A DNA stretch of 9,573 nt from Candidatus Didemnitutus sp. (GCA_030682505.1 JAUXOH010000211.1:1-9573), one strand, 5' to 3'. Shown: positions 1 to 7,458, numbered from the stretch's first letter. Numbers and translations are program-made. Notes: generated by a model from the sequence alone, not told the origin.

Positions 1-633
1 GACCTCGCCGACGATGTTGGTCGCGGCGACGGTGGTGGCGTTGATGCGTTTCTTGGCCACGAGGGCAATGGTGGCACCGAGGGCATCGGCGTAGGCCGCC
101 GCCATTTTCATGCCGCCGATGTCGGGTGAGCACACCACCAACTTCGGGCTCAGCCGGGTCGCGAGGTGCTGGAAGAAAACCGGGGACGCGAAAAGGTGAT
201 CCACCGGAACGTTGAAAAACCCCTGAATCTGCTGGCTGTGCAAATCCATCGTGAGGACGCGCGTGGCCCCGGCGGCGGTGAGTAGATCGGCCACCAACTT
301 GGCGGTGATGGGCACGCGGGGCTGGTCCTTGCGATCCTGACGGGCGTAACCGTAGAAAGGAATGACGGCCGTGATGCGGGCGGCCGATGCACGCTTGGCC
401 GCATCAATCATGATCAACAACTCCATCAAATGATGGTTGGTCGGCGGGCAGGTCGACTGGATGATGTAAACATCCGCGCCCCGGATGTTCTCGTTGATCT
501 TCACGAACGACTCACCATCCGGAAAACAGGTGACCGTCGCTTCCCCTAGCGGCACTCCGATCGACTTGCAGATCTCATCTGCAAGCATGCGATTAGAGGT
601 GCCGGTAAAAATCTTCAGCCGCGTGTCCTTCAT
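1..633 (-). CDS. prs: Ribose-phosphate pyrophosphokinase (PRPP synthetase), 3' end cut by the window
   Basis: This cytoplasmic enzyme makes PRPP from ribose 5-phosphate and ATP for nucleotide, His, Trp and NAD synthesis. The frame reads from ATG at 633 to the window edge without a stop, giving 211 residues of a family usually about 310-320 long. Visible landmarks are CFPDGE near 36-41, the ATP-site stretch FYGYARQDRK at 93-102, the metal-binding DLH at 130-132 followed by QQIQGFF, and CSPDIGG at 168-174. K194 and R196 match the K-x-R of the catalytic flexible loop. The PRPP-binding loop (family pattern VDDxxxTAGT) should lie just beyond the edge, so its integrity cannot be judged. The start is 18 bp after the lpxD stop, which suggests co-transcription. 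No Shine-Dalgarno sequence precedes the ATG. Identification is secure; the truncation is only the window boundary. Confidence 0.96.
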   Translation of the reverse strand, partial: MKDTRLKIFTGTSNRMLADEICKSIGVPLGEATVTCFPDGESFVKINENIRGADVYIIQSTCPPTNHHLMELLIMIDAAKRASAARITAVIPFYGYARQDRKDQPRVPITAKLVADLLTAAGATRVLTMDLHSQQIQGFFNVPVDHLFASPVFFQHLATRLSPKLVVCSPDIGGMKMAAAYADALGATIALVAKKRINATTVAATNIVGEV

Positions 634-651
634 TGTACAGCGGCTTAACGA

Positions 652-1704
652 CTAATCTGCAGATTCGGAAGTCTTTTTAAGTTCTGCTTCCAGGAAACCG
701 ACGCGCTTGAACAATTCCGGGAGTTTCTGCCGCAAAACCTCGATCCGTCGGTCCAACATGTAGGGTCGGGCGGGCGTGCCGTTCAGATAGCTCCCGGGTT
801 CGGTGTCGAATGCAATGCCGGTCTGGCCGCCTGCCTTGGTGCCCTTGCGGACCGTAATATGACCCGCCACCGCGGCTTGGCCGCCCAAGACCACGTAATC
901 CTCCAGCGTGGCACTGCCAGCGATCGCGACTTGGGCGCAAAGAATGCAATGCTTCCCGATCACGACGTTGTGGCCGACCTGCACGAGATTATCGATCTTC
1001 GTCCCCTCGCCGATGACCGTGCGGCTGAAGCGCGCCCGATCGATGGTGGAATTGGCACCGATCTCCACATCGTTCTCCACGACCACAATGCCGATTTGCG
1101 GCACTTTCTCGTGGCGACCATCGACAAATTCATAGCCAAACCCGTCCGAGCCGATGACGACGCCGGGCTGCAACCGCACGCGATCCCGCAACTCGCAAGC
1201 GGCGCCGATGATGCATCCCGCCAAAATCAGACAGTTTTCTCCGATCTGCGCGCCGCGCCCCACCTGAACCGAGGCATGCAACACGGTGCCAGCCCCAATG
1301 ACCGCTTCCTCTTCGATCACGCAAAGCGGACCGATGGTCGCCCCGGGGGAGATCCGGGCCCCGGGAGCAACAAACGCCGTGGGATGCACGCCAGCGGGGG
1401 GCCGGGGCCAAAGCGATTGCTCGATCCGGGCACACACGAGGGCGAGCGCAGCAGAGGGATTCGTCACAAACAGAAAAAACTGATCCGCCTGCGGTTCGCC
1501 CTCGTAATCCATCGGTACCAGCACCACCGAAGCCTTGGTCGCCGCCACTTCGGCGCGGTATTTCTTGTTGCCGAGAAAAGAAAGGTCCCCGGCACGCGCG
1601 CTCCCGAGTGACGCAATGTCGCGGATGATCGCGGTGGTCGCGCCGGCGGTGCGCTCGGCCGCGACGATGGCGACAAGGTCTTCGGGACGGTAGGCGACGT
1701 GCAT
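652..1704 (-). CDS. lpxD: UDP-3-O-acylglucosamine N-acyltransferase LpxD
   Basis: LpxD adds the second, N-linked hydroxyacyl chain to UDP-3-O-acyl-glucosamine, the third step of lipid A synthesis, in the cytoplasm. From ATG 1704 the protein has 350 residues, a normal size. An N-terminal uridine-binding-like domain (SLGSARAGDLSFLGNKKY, about 33-49) is followed by hexapeptide repeats of a left-handed beta-helix from about 105 to 300, the family motif GSDGFGYEF near 185-193, and QVGHNVVIG, whose His (about 245) matches the catalytic histidine. The C-terminal helix (PELFKRVGFLEAELKK) is also typical. A GTG at 1710 adds only Met-Pro and is an equally open choice. Neither start has a Shine-Dalgarno; both lie right behind the U-tract of an intrinsic terminator, so expression must rely on readthrough, coupling or an unseen promoter. 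prs follows after 18 bp instead of the usual fabZ-lpxA. Confidence 0.95.
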   Translation of the reverse strand: MHVAYRPEDLVAIVAAERTAGATTAIIRDIASLGSARAGDLSFLGNKKYRAEVAATKASVVLVPMDYEGEPQADQFFLFVTNPSAALALVCARIEQSLWPRPPAGVHPTAFVAPGARISPGATIGPLCVIEEEAVIGAGTVLHASVQVGRGAQIGENCLILAGCIIGAACELRDRVRLQPGVVIGSDGFGYEFVDGRHEKVPQIGIVVVENDVEIGANSTIDRARFSRTVIGEGTKIDNLVQVGHNVVIGKHCILCAQVAIAGSATLEDYVVLGGQAAVAGHITVRKGTKAGGQTGIAFDTEPGSYLNGTPARPYMLDRRIEVLRQKLPELFKRVGFLEAELKKTSESAD

Positions 1705-1710
1705 GGGCAC

Positions 1711-1740
1711 AAAAAAGCCCTGTTCGCGGGAACAGGGCTT
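1711..1740 (-). terminator. Intrinsic terminator between skp/ompH and lpxD
   Basis: Read on the minus strand, arms AAGCCCTGTTC (1740-1730) and GAACAGGGCTT (1725-1715) pair perfectly over 11 bp around a 4-nt loop (CCGC), and the 3' arm runs into six consecutive U (1716-1711). It starts 11 nt after the skp/ompH stop. The plus strand has no comparable T-run, so it works for leftward transcription only. It may end the dnaB-bamA-skp transcript or act as a partial attenuator before lpxD. Confidence 0.85.
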
Positions 1741-1751
1741 GGCAAGATTTC

Positions 1752-2420
1752 TTAGTTCTTCTTCGGCGCCGTCACGTTCGGAACGGAGAAGGCGGCGGGA
1801 TTGACCGGGGCGGCCTTGGCCGCGTCAGGTGCAGCGACAACCGGGGGACGATCCTTGTTCACTTCCTTCATGACTTCATCGGTGATGTCGTAACTGGGAT
1901 CCGAGTGAAGGATGACCGGAATCCCGAAGACGCTGGGACCGGAACGATCCAACACCAGGGTCGCGCCACGGGCGGCCGCAATGTCGTTCACGACCTTCAG
2001 GATTTCGCCCATGATCAAGTCGCGGTGAATCTTCGCGCGGGACTGCAGCTGTTGCTGGGTGCTCGACTCGAAACGGCGGCCATCATTCTGCATCCGCTCG
2101 ATATCATCGCGTTTCTTTTGTGCATCGGCTCCGGCCTTGGCGCGGGCCTGCTCCGTGAGAAGGGTGCTGCGGGCTTCTTCGACAAGACCCTTGAATTCCT
2201 CGGCCGCAGCCTGGATGTCCTTGTTCAATTGATCGAGCTGCTCCCGGGCGCGCTGAGCGACTTCGTTGAACTTCACGTTGGCCTCTTCGGTTTGGAAGTG
2301 GGTATCGTAAACCTTGGCCATGTCGACGGTCACGATTTTGACAGCCGGTTGGGCATGAAGCAGCGTCACACCGGCGGTCAGGCCGGCCAATGCGAGCAGG
2401 GTGCGGAGAATTTTATTCAT
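1752..2420 (-). CDS. skp: Skp/OmpH-family periplasmic chaperone
   Basis: Skp-type proteins are periplasmic trimers that hold unfolded outer-membrane proteins and hand them to the BAM complex. The 222-residue product begins with a signal peptide (K3, R6, hydrophobic 8-21, likely cut after LHA at 23 before QPA). VKIVTVDMAKVYD at 27-39 is the usual first beta strand of the body. Residues 43-145, rich in E, K, Q and R, form the expected long helical tentacle region, and TLVLDRSG (154-161) resembles the closing body strand. About 30 C-terminal residues rich in Ala, Pro and Val go beyond the roughly 160-residue E. coli protein. It lies 21 bp after bamA, the classic neighbour. The ATG at 2420 is fixed by the signal peptide, yet the leader has no Shine-Dalgarno and instead carries CACCTCCT. 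The family is clear; function by orthology. Confidence 0.92.
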   Translation of the reverse strand: MNKILRTLLALAGLTAGVTLLHAQPAVKIVTVDMAKVYDTHFQTEEANVKFNEVAQRAREQLDQLNKDIQAAAEEFKGLVEEARSTLLTEQARAKAGADAQKKRDDIERMQNDGRRFESSTQQQLQSRAKIHRDLIMGEILKVVNDIAAARGATLVLDRSGPSVFGIPVILHSDPSYDITDEVMKEVNKDRPPVVAAPDAAKAAPVNPAAFSVPNVTAPKKN

Positions 2421-2441
2421 ATGGGTAGGAGGTGAGTGATT

Positions 2442-4784
2442 TTAGAAGCGGGTGCCAAAGGAGAAATTGAACTGGCTGCCTTTCTTGTTGAAGCGGTCTC
2501 CCGTGAGCGGGATACCAAAATCCAAGCTGAGCGGCGCTCCGGCGACGAAGAGACGGAGACCGAAGCCGAAATTGTCGTTATACTCGGCAGGCGAGAAATC
2601 ATAGGCGTCGCGATTGACGAAACCGCCGTCGTAAAAGAAGGCAAAGCGAATGGGCTTCACGAGATCGAACGAATACTCCGCAGAGAAGAAACCGTAGGTT
2701 TCACCGCCCTCGGGTTCGCCAAAGACGTTCTTCGGGCCGACTTCACGGAACTCGAAACCACGCAGCGTTTGCGGACCGCCGAGGAAGTATTGATCGAAGA
2801 AGGGCACCGACGAGGAGTCGCCGAAGTTCTGCACCACGCCAGCGCGGGCGATGAGTGCCAGAACCTGCTCCTGGAATTCAAAAACCGGATAAAACTGCGA
2901 GCCACGGAACTCCACGCGGTAATAGTTAACGTCACCCGCGAGGGGACCGCCCGCCACCTCGGTGATAAACTCCATGCGATTACCCCGGGTGGTGTTGATG
3001 ATCTTATCGCGCGTGTCCCGGAGCAGGGAAAAACCGAGCTTGGAGACCGCCGTCTGGCCGGCAATGGATTGAATCGACGCCGGCGCGGAGGGATCGACGT
3101 TGTCGATGTCGACCACCTCATAGGTGTAGGTCAACGTGCCCTCGATGAGGCCGAAAAGACGCTTGCGCAAATAGATCTGACCGCCGGCGCGGATTTCCTG
3201 ATAGAAGGCGCTGTTGAAATCAGAGGTCGTGCGGAAAACCTGGCCACCCAAGGCCAGTTCGCGCTCGAACAGCCACGGTTCCTCAAATGCGAGCACCACT
3301 TCACTCGACTGAGAACCGAGCTGCATGCGCAGGCGGAATTTCTGGCCATCGCCTTGGAAGAAGGACTTGCGGTTGAAAAGGTCGAAATTCGACTGCGTGA
3401 TTTCGGCGAAGATCACGGCCCGCTCGAGCGAGCTGAAACCCGCGCCAAAGGTCAGATTGCCCGTGCGGGCCTCTTTCAGCGCAACGCGCAGATTGCGGCG
3501 GCCGGGGATGTTGGTGGACTCCGGGGTGACATTCACGTCTTCGAAGAAGCGGGTGTTTTCGAGGCGCAGCTTCGAGATTTTCATCCGAACGGAGTCGAAG
3601 ACATCCCCCGGTCCGAGCACGAGTTCGCGCAGCACCACGATGCTCTTGGTCTTGGTATTCCCTTCAATGTTGATCGACTCGACCTGGAATTTGTCGCTCT
3701 CGTTGATCTGATACTCGATGTCGATGTTGCCCGTTTGGAGATTGGGAATGCGCACGAGACGGGCGCGGGTGTCGAGATGGCCGTCGCGACCATAAAAATC
3801 TTCGATGTTCTCGACGTCCTTATCGAGTTTCGATGGCACGAAGATCATCCCTTTTCGTTGGCGCACGACCAGTCGGAGGTAGTTGGAGGGATGGATCTTG
3901 TTCCCCGTAAATGAAATGTCGCCGATGCGATACTGGCGGCCTTCGTTGACGCGAACCGTGATGATCAACTTGCTGGCCGACGGGTAATCAAAAGTGATTT
4001 TGTCCTCGGCGATTTCGACGTCGAGGTAGCCCAGTTCGCGATAGGAATCGCGCAATTTCTCCAAATCCTCGTCAAATTCGTCGTTCTTGAAGCGCCCGCC
4101 GCCAGTGAGCCAGGAAAAGGGATGCCATTTCTTGGTCTCCATTTCCTTCCGGAGTTTCCGGGGTTTCACATGGTCGTTGCCGATGAAGCGGATGTCGCTG
4201 ATGCGCACTTTGGCCCCTTCGCGGATCTTGAAGGTCACCGTGCCGAATCCCGTGCTGCGATTGCGATCGATCGCGTAGGTGACCTGCGCCTGATTGTAGC
4301 CGTTCTTTTGATAGAGCTCGAAGATCTTCTCCGAATCCTCTTTCACCTGCCGTTCGTCGAGTGAACCGTTGGCGACGGATTTTGCTTCGCGACTCAGGCG
4401 GCGGTTCTTATAGGCCTTGTTGCCTTCGAAATTGACCGAAAGGATGCGAAACTTCGGGGTTACCTCCACCACCAGATTCACGATCTGGGTCGGCAGCGTC
4501 TCGCGCTTGACCTCGATAAACTCGAACAGGCCGGTCCGGTAAAGGGAACGGATGTCGCGATCGATCAGTGATTCGTCCAACGTGGTGCCCTCACGGAGGG
4601 ACATGTTTGCCCGCACGACCTGTTCGCTGACGTTGGCCATGCCAACAAACTTCACCGCGATGGCGCCAATTTGATAAGTCGGCTCCGCCGGAGCCGGTTG
4701 GGCGAACCCGCCGACCGCACTGGCAAACCAAAGAGTGAAAAGGAAATAAGCCCGAAAAGCCGGGCTAAGGAGTGAAGTTTTCAA
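2442..4784 (-). CDS. bamA: Outer membrane protein assembly factor BamA
   Basis: BamA is the central Omp85 protein of the BAM complex, folding beta-barrels into the outer membrane. The 780-residue product has a signal peptide (hydrophobic 10-25, probable cut after GFA at 28), five POTRA domains starting near 37, 112, 192, 286 and 367 (the last four open with FEGN, FIGN, FTGN and IEGN strands), and a 16-strand barrel from about 445. LRGF at 674-677 is the loop-6 V/LRGF signature and FLGG (667-670) precedes it. The C-terminal Phe of FGTRF fits the beta-signal. TTG at 4784 is the only start that keeps the signal peptide: an in-frame TAA lies nine codons upstream and there is no ATG or GTG until residue 49. 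The gene overlaps the dnaB end by 20 nt, suggesting translational coupling. skp follows after 21 bp. Confidence 0.95.
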   Translation of the reverse strand: MKTSLLSPAFRAYFLFTLWFASAVGGFAQPAPAEPTYQIGAIAVKFVGMANVSEQVVRANMSLREGTTLDESLIDRDIRSLYRTGLFEFIEVKRETLPTQIVNLVVEVTPKFRILSVNFEGNKAYKNRRLSREAKSVANGSLDERQVKEDSEKIFELYQKNGYNQAQVTYAIDRNRSTGFGTVTFKIREGAKVRISDIRFIGNDHVKPRKLRKEMETKKWHPFSWLTGGGRFKNDEFDEDLEKLRDSYRELGYLDVEIAEDKITFDYPSASKLIITVRVNEGRQYRIGDISFTGNKIHPSNYLRLVVRQRKGMIFVPSKLDKDVENIEDFYGRDGHLDTRARLVRIPNLQTGNIDIEYQINESDKFQVESINIEGNTKTKSIVVLRELVLGPGDVFDSVRMKISKLRLENTRFFEDVNVTPESTNIPGRRNLRVALKEARTGNLTFGAGFSSLERAVIFAEITQSNFDLFNRKSFFQGDGQKFRLRMQLGSQSSEVVLAFEEPWLFERELALGGQVFRTTSDFNSAFYQEIRAGGQIYLRKRLFGLIEGTLTYTYEVVDIDNVDPSAPASIQSIAGQTAVSKLGFSLLRDTRDKIINTTRGNRMEFITEVAGGPLAGDVNYYRVEFRGSQFYPVFEFQEQVLALIARAGVVQNFGDSSSVPFFDQYFLGGPQTLRGFEFREVGPKNVFGEPEGGETYGFFSAEYSFDLVKPIRFAFFYDGGFVNRDAYDFSPAEYNDNFGFGLRLFVAGAPLSLDFGIPLTGDRFNKKGSQFNFSFGTRF
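4749..4766 (-). other. Hairpin at the dnaB stop / start of bamA
   Basis: On the minus strand arms AGCCCG and CGGGCT (6 bp) enclose a 6-nt loop GCTTTT. The 5' arm contains the last two bases of the dnaB TAG, and the hairpin begins about 15 nt downstream of the first base of the bamA TTG codon. The sequence after it (TATTTCCTTTTC) is U-rich but not a continuous U-run, so it is a poor terminator. It could modulate initiation at the weak TTG or protect the mRNA; it may also be chance. Confidence 0.4.
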
Positions 4785-6180
4785 AGCGCGTAATTTCTTG
4801 AAGGAAAGTTAGTTTCAAATCCCCTACCGGTCCGTTGCGTTGCTTGGCAACGATTAAATCCGCAGCTCCGGCGGCCGTTTGGAAACGTTCGTCGGAATCT
4901 TTGGGTCGGGAAAGCATGAGCACCACGTCGGCATCTTGTTCAATGGAGCCGGATTCGCGCAAGTCTGAGAGTCGCGGCGTGCGGTTTTCCTTCTCCGATG
5001 AACGGTTGAGCTGGCTTAGTACAATAACGGGGAGATCAAGTTCCTTCGCCATCGCCTTTAATCCACGGGAGACTTCCGCAACCTGCTGTTCGCGCGGGGC
5101 GCGCGGGTCGGATCCACTGACCAATTGGAGGTAGTCGACGATGATCAGGCCAAGTTTCCGTCGCGCGTAGATCCGGCGCGCCTTGGCGCGCATTTCCATG
5201 ATCGTGAGATTGCTCGAATCATCGATCAAAATGGGGGCTTTCTTGAATTCTTCGGCGGTCTTGCCCAGCGCGTTGACCTCCTGGCCGTCGCGGCTGACCA
5301 GACCGTCCCGGAGCAGCTTTAGATTCACCCGCGCCCGAGAGCAGAGCATGCGCAACGCGAGCTGCGACGAACTCATTTCGAGCGAAAAAATCAGGCTGGC
5401 GACCGGTTCACCCTTCTTGGGCAACGACGCCGCTTCTGCGATATTCAAGGCAAAGCTCGTCTTGCCCATCGAAGGCCGCGCGGCGATGACGATCATTTCC
5501 TGCTTCTGGAAGCCAAAGGTCATTTGATCCAAGTCCTTGAAGCCTGACGTCACCCCGGTCAGTTCGCCCTTCTTCATCAGCAACTTGGCGATGACCGTGT
5601 TGGCCTCCTTCATGGATTCCTTGATCTCCTGCGCGCTGTCGCTGACGCGGTCCTGCGTGACCCGGAAGAGATCCTGCTCGACCCGGTCGACAAACTCCTC
5701 GAGCCCGCCCGTAAAGCTGTAGCATTGCTCGACCGCGCCCGTGGCGGTCTTGATCAGTTCGCGCAGCAAGTGCTTTTCCCGGACCTTCTCGATGAAATAG
5801 CCGGCATGCGCGGTGGTCGGGATTCGCCCCGTTACCTGCATCAAATACGGGAAACCTCCGACCGCCTCGATCTGGCGGCGCGTCTTCAGTTCCTCGGCCA
5901 GAATCTCCAGCGTCACCGGCGGACTCTTCTGGTAGATATCGACGATTGTTTGGAAAATCAGGCGGTTCGCGGCCGAGAGAAAAGAGTCAGCGCTCACCCG
6001 TGCCTCAATGCAGCGGGCAATCGTATCGCTCCCGTCGAGCAAACAGCAGGCGATGACGTGCTGCTCCGCTTCCTCGCTCCAAGGCATTTCCCGGCCACCC
6101 GGGTTGCCTTCCGCTTCCGGCCGAAACGCGCTGCGGCGGGAGGCCGGGCGTTCGGGACTGTCTAGTGCGGATTGGGCCAT
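4765..6180 (-). CDS. dnaB: Replicative DNA helicase DnaB
   Basis: DnaB is the hexameric 5'-3' helicase that unwinds DNA ahead of the replication fork and recruits primase. The 471-residue length is typical. After about 30 variable residues, the N-terminal domain starts at PWSEEAEQHVIACCLLD (33-49); the RecA-type C-terminal domain starts near 205 with GVTSGFKDLD. The Walker A motif is ARPSMGKTS (234-242), the catalytic Glu lies in SLEMS (E268), Walker B is LIIVDYLQL (345-353), and the family stretch LRESGSIEQDADVV spans 407-420. KQRNGPVG (446-453) contains the arginine finger. No intein interrupts it. ATG 6180 is preceded by a C-rich stretch ending CCCCTCCC rather than a Shine-Dalgarno. It is the first gene of its group, 210 bp after the terminator behind rplI, and overlaps bamA by 20 nt. 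Confidence 0.97.
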   Translation of the reverse strand: MAQSALDSPERPASRRSAFRPEAEGNPGGREMPWSEEAEQHVIACCLLDGSDTIARCIEARVSADSFLSAANRLIFQTIVDIYQKSPPVTLEILAEELKTRRQIEAVGGFPYLMQVTGRIPTTAHAGYFIEKVREKHLLRELIKTATGAVEQCYSFTGGLEEFVDRVEQDLFRVTQDRVSDSAQEIKESMKEANTVIAKLLMKKGELTGVTSGFKDLDQMTFGFQKQEMIVIAARPSMGKTSFALNIAEAASLPKKGEPVASLIFSLEMSSSQLALRMLCSRARVNLKLLRDGLVSRDGQEVNALGKTAEEFKKAPILIDDSSNLTIMEMRAKARRIYARRKLGLIIVDYLQLVSGSDPRAPREQQVAEVSRGLKAMAKELDLPVIVLSQLNRSSEKENRTPRLSDLRESGSIEQDADVVLMLSRPKDSDERFQTAAGAADLIVAKQRNGPVGDLKLTFLQEITRFENFTP

Positions 6181-6227
6181 GGGAGGGGACGTTTGTTGCG
6201 CTTCGGACTTCGCGGAGCAATCCTCGA

Positions 6228-6262
6228 TTATTGGTATTTTCTACACCGCGCGCTGTGAGCAA
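6228..6262 (-). promoter_or_regulatory. Possible promoter region for the dnaB group
   Basis: The 210-bp gap between the rplI terminator and dnaB must contain a start site if the terminator is efficient. On the minus strand TTGCTC (6262-6257) is followed by an A/T-rich island (TAGAAAATACCAATAATC, about 6243-6226) in otherwise GC-rich DNA. The match to a sigma-70 minus-10 hexamer at ideal spacing is poor, so this is a location guess only. The rest of the gap shows a short direct repeat (GATTGG twice, 6347-6360) and nothing else I can name. Confidence 0.25.
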
Positions 6263-6387
6263 CTTTCGCTCCGGAATTTCACTCAAAAGCGAAGGAAATC
6301 GACCGCGGGGCAGCGGGCAATTCTGGGATGGCTGATGGATCGGAAACCAATCCTCCAATCAGTGGGTGCATCGCTGTTTCCGGGCAG

Positions 6388-6415
6388 AAAAAAGCCGCGT
6401 TGCGCAACGCGGCTT
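6388..6415 (-). terminator. Intrinsic terminator after rplI
   Basis: A perfect 24-bp palindrome (6392-6415) gives, on the minus strand, a hairpin with arms AAGCCGCGTT and AACGCGGCTT around GCGC, running directly into a U-tract of six (6393-6388). It starts 25 nt after the rplI stop and separates the ribosomal/ssb group from dnaB. Confidence 0.9.
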
Positions 6416-6440
6416 CGCCGATCAAACGATCGCTCGGGAC

Positions 6441-6917
6441 TTAGGCCTGCGCGGGCTCGATTGGGTTCTCGGAGACGACATCGAACGACAGTTCGACGCT
6501 GACGTCGGCATGCAACTTGATCTTCACCTCGTGCTTGCCGAGGGTCTTGACCGGTTCGCCGAGGTGGAGGCGGCGCTTCTCGATCTCGATGCCGGCGGCC
6601 ACGAGCTTCTCGTGGATATGGTTCGTGGTGACGGCTCCGAAGAGCTTGCCGCCCTCGCCCGTTTTTACGGCGATCGCGATGTTGGTCTTGGCCAATTTGG
6701 CGGCCATTTCTTGCGCCCCGTTGAGTTCGTTGGCCTCGCGGAGACCGCGAGCCTTTTTCAACGATTCAACCTGCTTGCGGTTGGAAACGGTGAGGGGAAC
6801 CGCCATGCCCTGGGGCAGGAGGAAATTGCGCGCGTAGCCAGCGCGGACTTTGACCTGATCGCCTTCGGCACCAAGGCCGTCGACCGGTTTGAGGAGTAAA
6901 ATTTCGCTGTGAGCCAT
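6441..6917 (-). CDS. rplI: 50S ribosomal protein bL9
   Basis: bL9 binds 23S rRNA in domain V near the L1 stalk with its N-terminal domain and reaches across the ribosome through a long helix. The 158-residue product is a normal size. The N-terminal signature is clear: GLGAEGDQVKVRAGYARNFL followed by LPQGMA (residues 14-39) fits the PROSITE-style L9 pattern. A charged connecting helix (about 42-75) and a C-terminal domain with LFGAVTT (92-98) and GxHEVxIxLHxDV follow. The frame stays open upstream to 7139, but the conserved N-terminus starts at MAHSEILLLKPVDG, so ATG 6917 is the start and the extension is read-out of ssb DNA. The stop is followed by a strong terminator. ssb lies 49 bp upstream, with no rpsR between. 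No Shine-Dalgarno is visible. Confidence 0.96.
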   Translation of the reverse strand: MAHSEILLLKPVDGLGAEGDQVKVRAGYARNFLLPQGMAVPLTVSNRKQVESLKKARGLREANELNGAQEMAAKLAKTNIAIAVKTGEGGKLFGAVTTNHIHEKLVAAGIEIEKRRLHLGEPVKTLGKHEVKIKLHADVSVELSFDVVSENPIEPAQA

Positions 6918-6966
6918 GTTCAGTCTGAGTTGGTTGTTTTCTTGTAAAGGTTGAGCGAGCGACGGC

Positions 6967-7437
6967 TTAGAAGGGCACGTCTTCGTCGAGGGATTCTTGC
7001 TGGGCGGGAGCCGCGGGACGGCTCGCCGGATTGTTGCGGGCGGCGGGCGCGCTGTAGCGCGTCTCACCACCGCCTTCTCCACCAACTGCGGCACCGTCGC
7101 TGCGGCCGGAGCCGAGAAACTGGAAATTGTCGCACACAACTTTCATGCGACTGCGTTTTTCCTTGGTCGTCTTGTCTTCCCACTGGTCGAGGCGCAGACG
7201 GCCTTCGACGAACAGCGGGCGACCCTTGGTGCAGTACTTGGAGATGTTCTCACCGGCCTTGCCCCAAGCTTCAATGTCAACGTAGGTCACTTCTTCACGG
7301 TCCGCACCGGACTCGTCGCGAAACTTGCGGTTCACCGCGAGGCTGAAGGTGCAGATGGCGGTGCCCTTGGGCGTGACCCGGAGTTCCGGATCGCGCGTCA
7401 GGTTGCCGATGAGCATGACTTTGTTGAGATTGGCCAT
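6967..7437 (-). CDS. ssb: Single-stranded DNA-binding protein
   Basis: SSB coats single-stranded DNA during replication and repair and recruits partner proteins by its C-terminal tip. The 156 residues show the OB-fold in about 1-110, opening with MANLNKVMLIGNLTRDPELR and including the core strands FSLAVNRKF and VDIEAWGK, then FVEGRLRLDQW. A flexible Gly/Ala/Pro-rich linker runs from about 112 to 147, and the protein ends in DEDVPF, the acidic tip that docks helicases, polymerase subunits and nucleases. It sits between rpsF (21 bp upstream) and rplI, the usual bacterial context, which favours this being the main housekeeping SSB. The start ATG 7437 has a C-run (CATCCCCC) directly before it and no Shine-Dalgarno. 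Confidence 0.96.
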   Translation of the reverse strand: MANLNKVMLIGNLTRDPELRVTPKGTAICTFSLAVNRKFRDESGADREEVTYVDIEAWGKAGENISKYCTKGRPLFVEGRLRLDQWEDKTTKEKRSRMKVVCDNFQFLGSGRSDGAAVGGEGGGETRYSAPAARNNPASRPAAPAQQESLDEDVPF

Positions 7438-7458
7438 GGGGGATGGGCGCGGAGCGCT

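Noticed and set aside
859..1611. 250-codon plus-strand open frame opposite lpxD
   Set aside because: Antisense shadow of a well-supported gene; the translation shows no recognisable domain and there is no ribosome binding site.
2436..3914. 492-codon plus-strand open frame opposite bamA, with AGGAGG just upstream
   Set aside because: Its span is fully covered by clearly homologous bamA on the other strand, the AGGAGG is only 3 nt from the GTG, and the product is a low-complexity E/R/A/L-rich shadow typical of antisense frames in GC-rich genes.
4680..4696. 7-bp stem hairpin CGGCTCC/GGAGCCG
   Set aside because: It lies in the Pro/Ala-rich bamA segment after the signal peptide; GC-rich codons explain it and no U-tract follows.
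6918..7139. N-terminal extension of the rplI frame by 74 codons
   Set aside because: bL9 homology starts exactly at MAHSEILLLK; the extension overlaps ssb and has no L9-like content.
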